Part shown: positions 6,136 through 6,567 of the stretch, piece after piece
How positions within the stretch are numbered: the first letter of the stretch is position 1
Layout of the letters: each line of letters opens with the position of its first letter
Assembly: GCA_023448955.1 (NCBI GenBank)
Contig: JAEXJU010000219.1
Span: 1 to 6,567, forward strand
Source: Bacteroidota bacterium
Lineage (GTDB): Bacteria > Bacteroidota > Bacteroidia > Flavobacteriales > Weeksellaceae
Reading direction: 5' to 3'
DNA length: 6,567 nt
The notes under the pieces: model-generated
Told to the model about the DNA's origin: nothing
Seen by the model: the letters and a program-made list of their open reading frames with translations, nothing else
Databases searched by the model: none
Position numbers and translations under genes: made by a program

Positions 6136-6567
6136 TTATTTCAAACCGTCCAAAGCGATATTAAGCTTTAAAACATTGATTTTTTCCGTCCCTAGAATCC
6201 CGAAGATCGGTTTTTCCGTATTTGATGCAATTATTTGCTGAATTTCATTTTCACCGATATTCCTGATTTTGGCAATTCTTTTTACCTGAACTTTTGCTGC
6301 CTGAACAGAAATATTAGGGTCTAATCCGCTTCCGCTTGCTGTTACTAAATCTGATGGTATTTCAGATTTTTTTACATCGGGATTATGTTTGATGAAATTA
6401 TCGATTCTTTCCCGAACCGTGTTCAGATAATCCGGATTTGATGGACCTTTATTGCTTCCTCCGGCTCCGGCAGCATTATAATCTACTGCGGATGGGCGAG
6501 ACCAGAAATAGTCGTCTTTGTCTAATTTTTGGCCGATATTGCTATAATAGCTGTGAGTTATACACAT
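6136..6567 (-). CDS. kdpC: KdpC subunit of the K+-transporting P-type ATPase, partial (N-terminus outside window)
   Basis: About 143 C-terminal residues of KdpC are visible. KdpC is the small, single-span subunit of the KdpFABC high-affinity K+ pump, where it aids K+ transfer or nucleotide use alongside KdpA and KdpB. Family blocks are clear: NIGQKL, YFWSRPSAVDYNAAGAGGSN, KGPSNP, DLVTASGSGLDPNIS (73-87), and the C-terminal GTEKINVLKLNIALD. The ATG at the window edge is probably internal: YYSNIGQ aligns with a mid-protein part of the family, and the N-terminal membrane anchor of some 45 residues is missing. kdpA and kdpB are expected just beyond the right edge. Control is likely from a promoter upstream of those genes. 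Confidence 0.95.
   Translation of the reverse strand: MCITHSYYSNIGQKLDKDDYFWSRPSAVDYNAAGAGGSNKGPSNPDYLNTVRERIDNFIKHNPDVKKSEIPSDLVTASGSGLDPNISVQAAKVQVKRIAKIRNIGENEIQQIIASNTEKPIFGILGTEKINVLKLNIALDGLK

Noticed and set aside
6136..6567. A complete short KdpC starting at the window edge
   Set aside because: The N-terminal membrane anchor found in all KdpC proteins is missing, and the visible start aligns with the middle of the family, so the gene is simply cut by the window.

Overview
The window looks like chromosomal DNA from a Bacteroidetes bacterium of the order Flavobacteriales, probably Chryseobacterium or a relative. The signs are AT-rich sequence, start regions without a clear Shine-Dalgarno, a promoter of the Bacteroidetes type (TTTG, 19 bp, TAnnTTTG) before a tRNA gene, a short MenE, and a BBP2-type porin inside a kdp operon. 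The genus is inferred from overall resemblance; no database search was possible.

Left part (1-1676): the 3' end of a rightward gene for a DUF922-like putative zinc protease converges on, and overlaps by 11 bp, a leftward two-gene unit. That unit is menE (o-succinylbenzoate-CoA ligase, menaquinone synthesis) followed by arfB (rescue of stalled ribosomes). The two are joined by an ATGA stop/start overlap.

Middle (1677-1929): a self-contained tRNA-Gln(TTG) unit on the + strand, with its own promoter and a perfect 10-bp hairpin terminator.

Right part (1930-6567): the distal half of a potassium-transport operon, all on the - strand and read from right to left. It holds the C-terminal part of kdpC (cut by the window edge), a BBP2/OmpL-like outer-membrane porin, a short KdpD with only the N-terminal KdpD and USP domains, and a separate membrane histidine kinase (TM-sensor-TM-HAMP-PAS-HisKA-HATPase). 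KdpC belongs to the K+ pump complex KdpFABC. The porin may let ions across the outer membrane. The short KdpD and the separate kinase together plausibly replace the single KdpD of E. coli. No response regulator lies in the window.

The spacers on both sides of kdpD (173 and 86 bp) carry related purine-rich words and their inverted copies, such as AGAAGTGAGAAG and AGTAAAAAGTGA. They look like members of a dispersed intergenic repeat that could fold in the operon mRNA. Along with the split KdpD system, this is the most interesting feature here. I see no CRISPR array, transposase, integrase or phage gene, and nothing that clearly amounts to an undescribed defence or other system.
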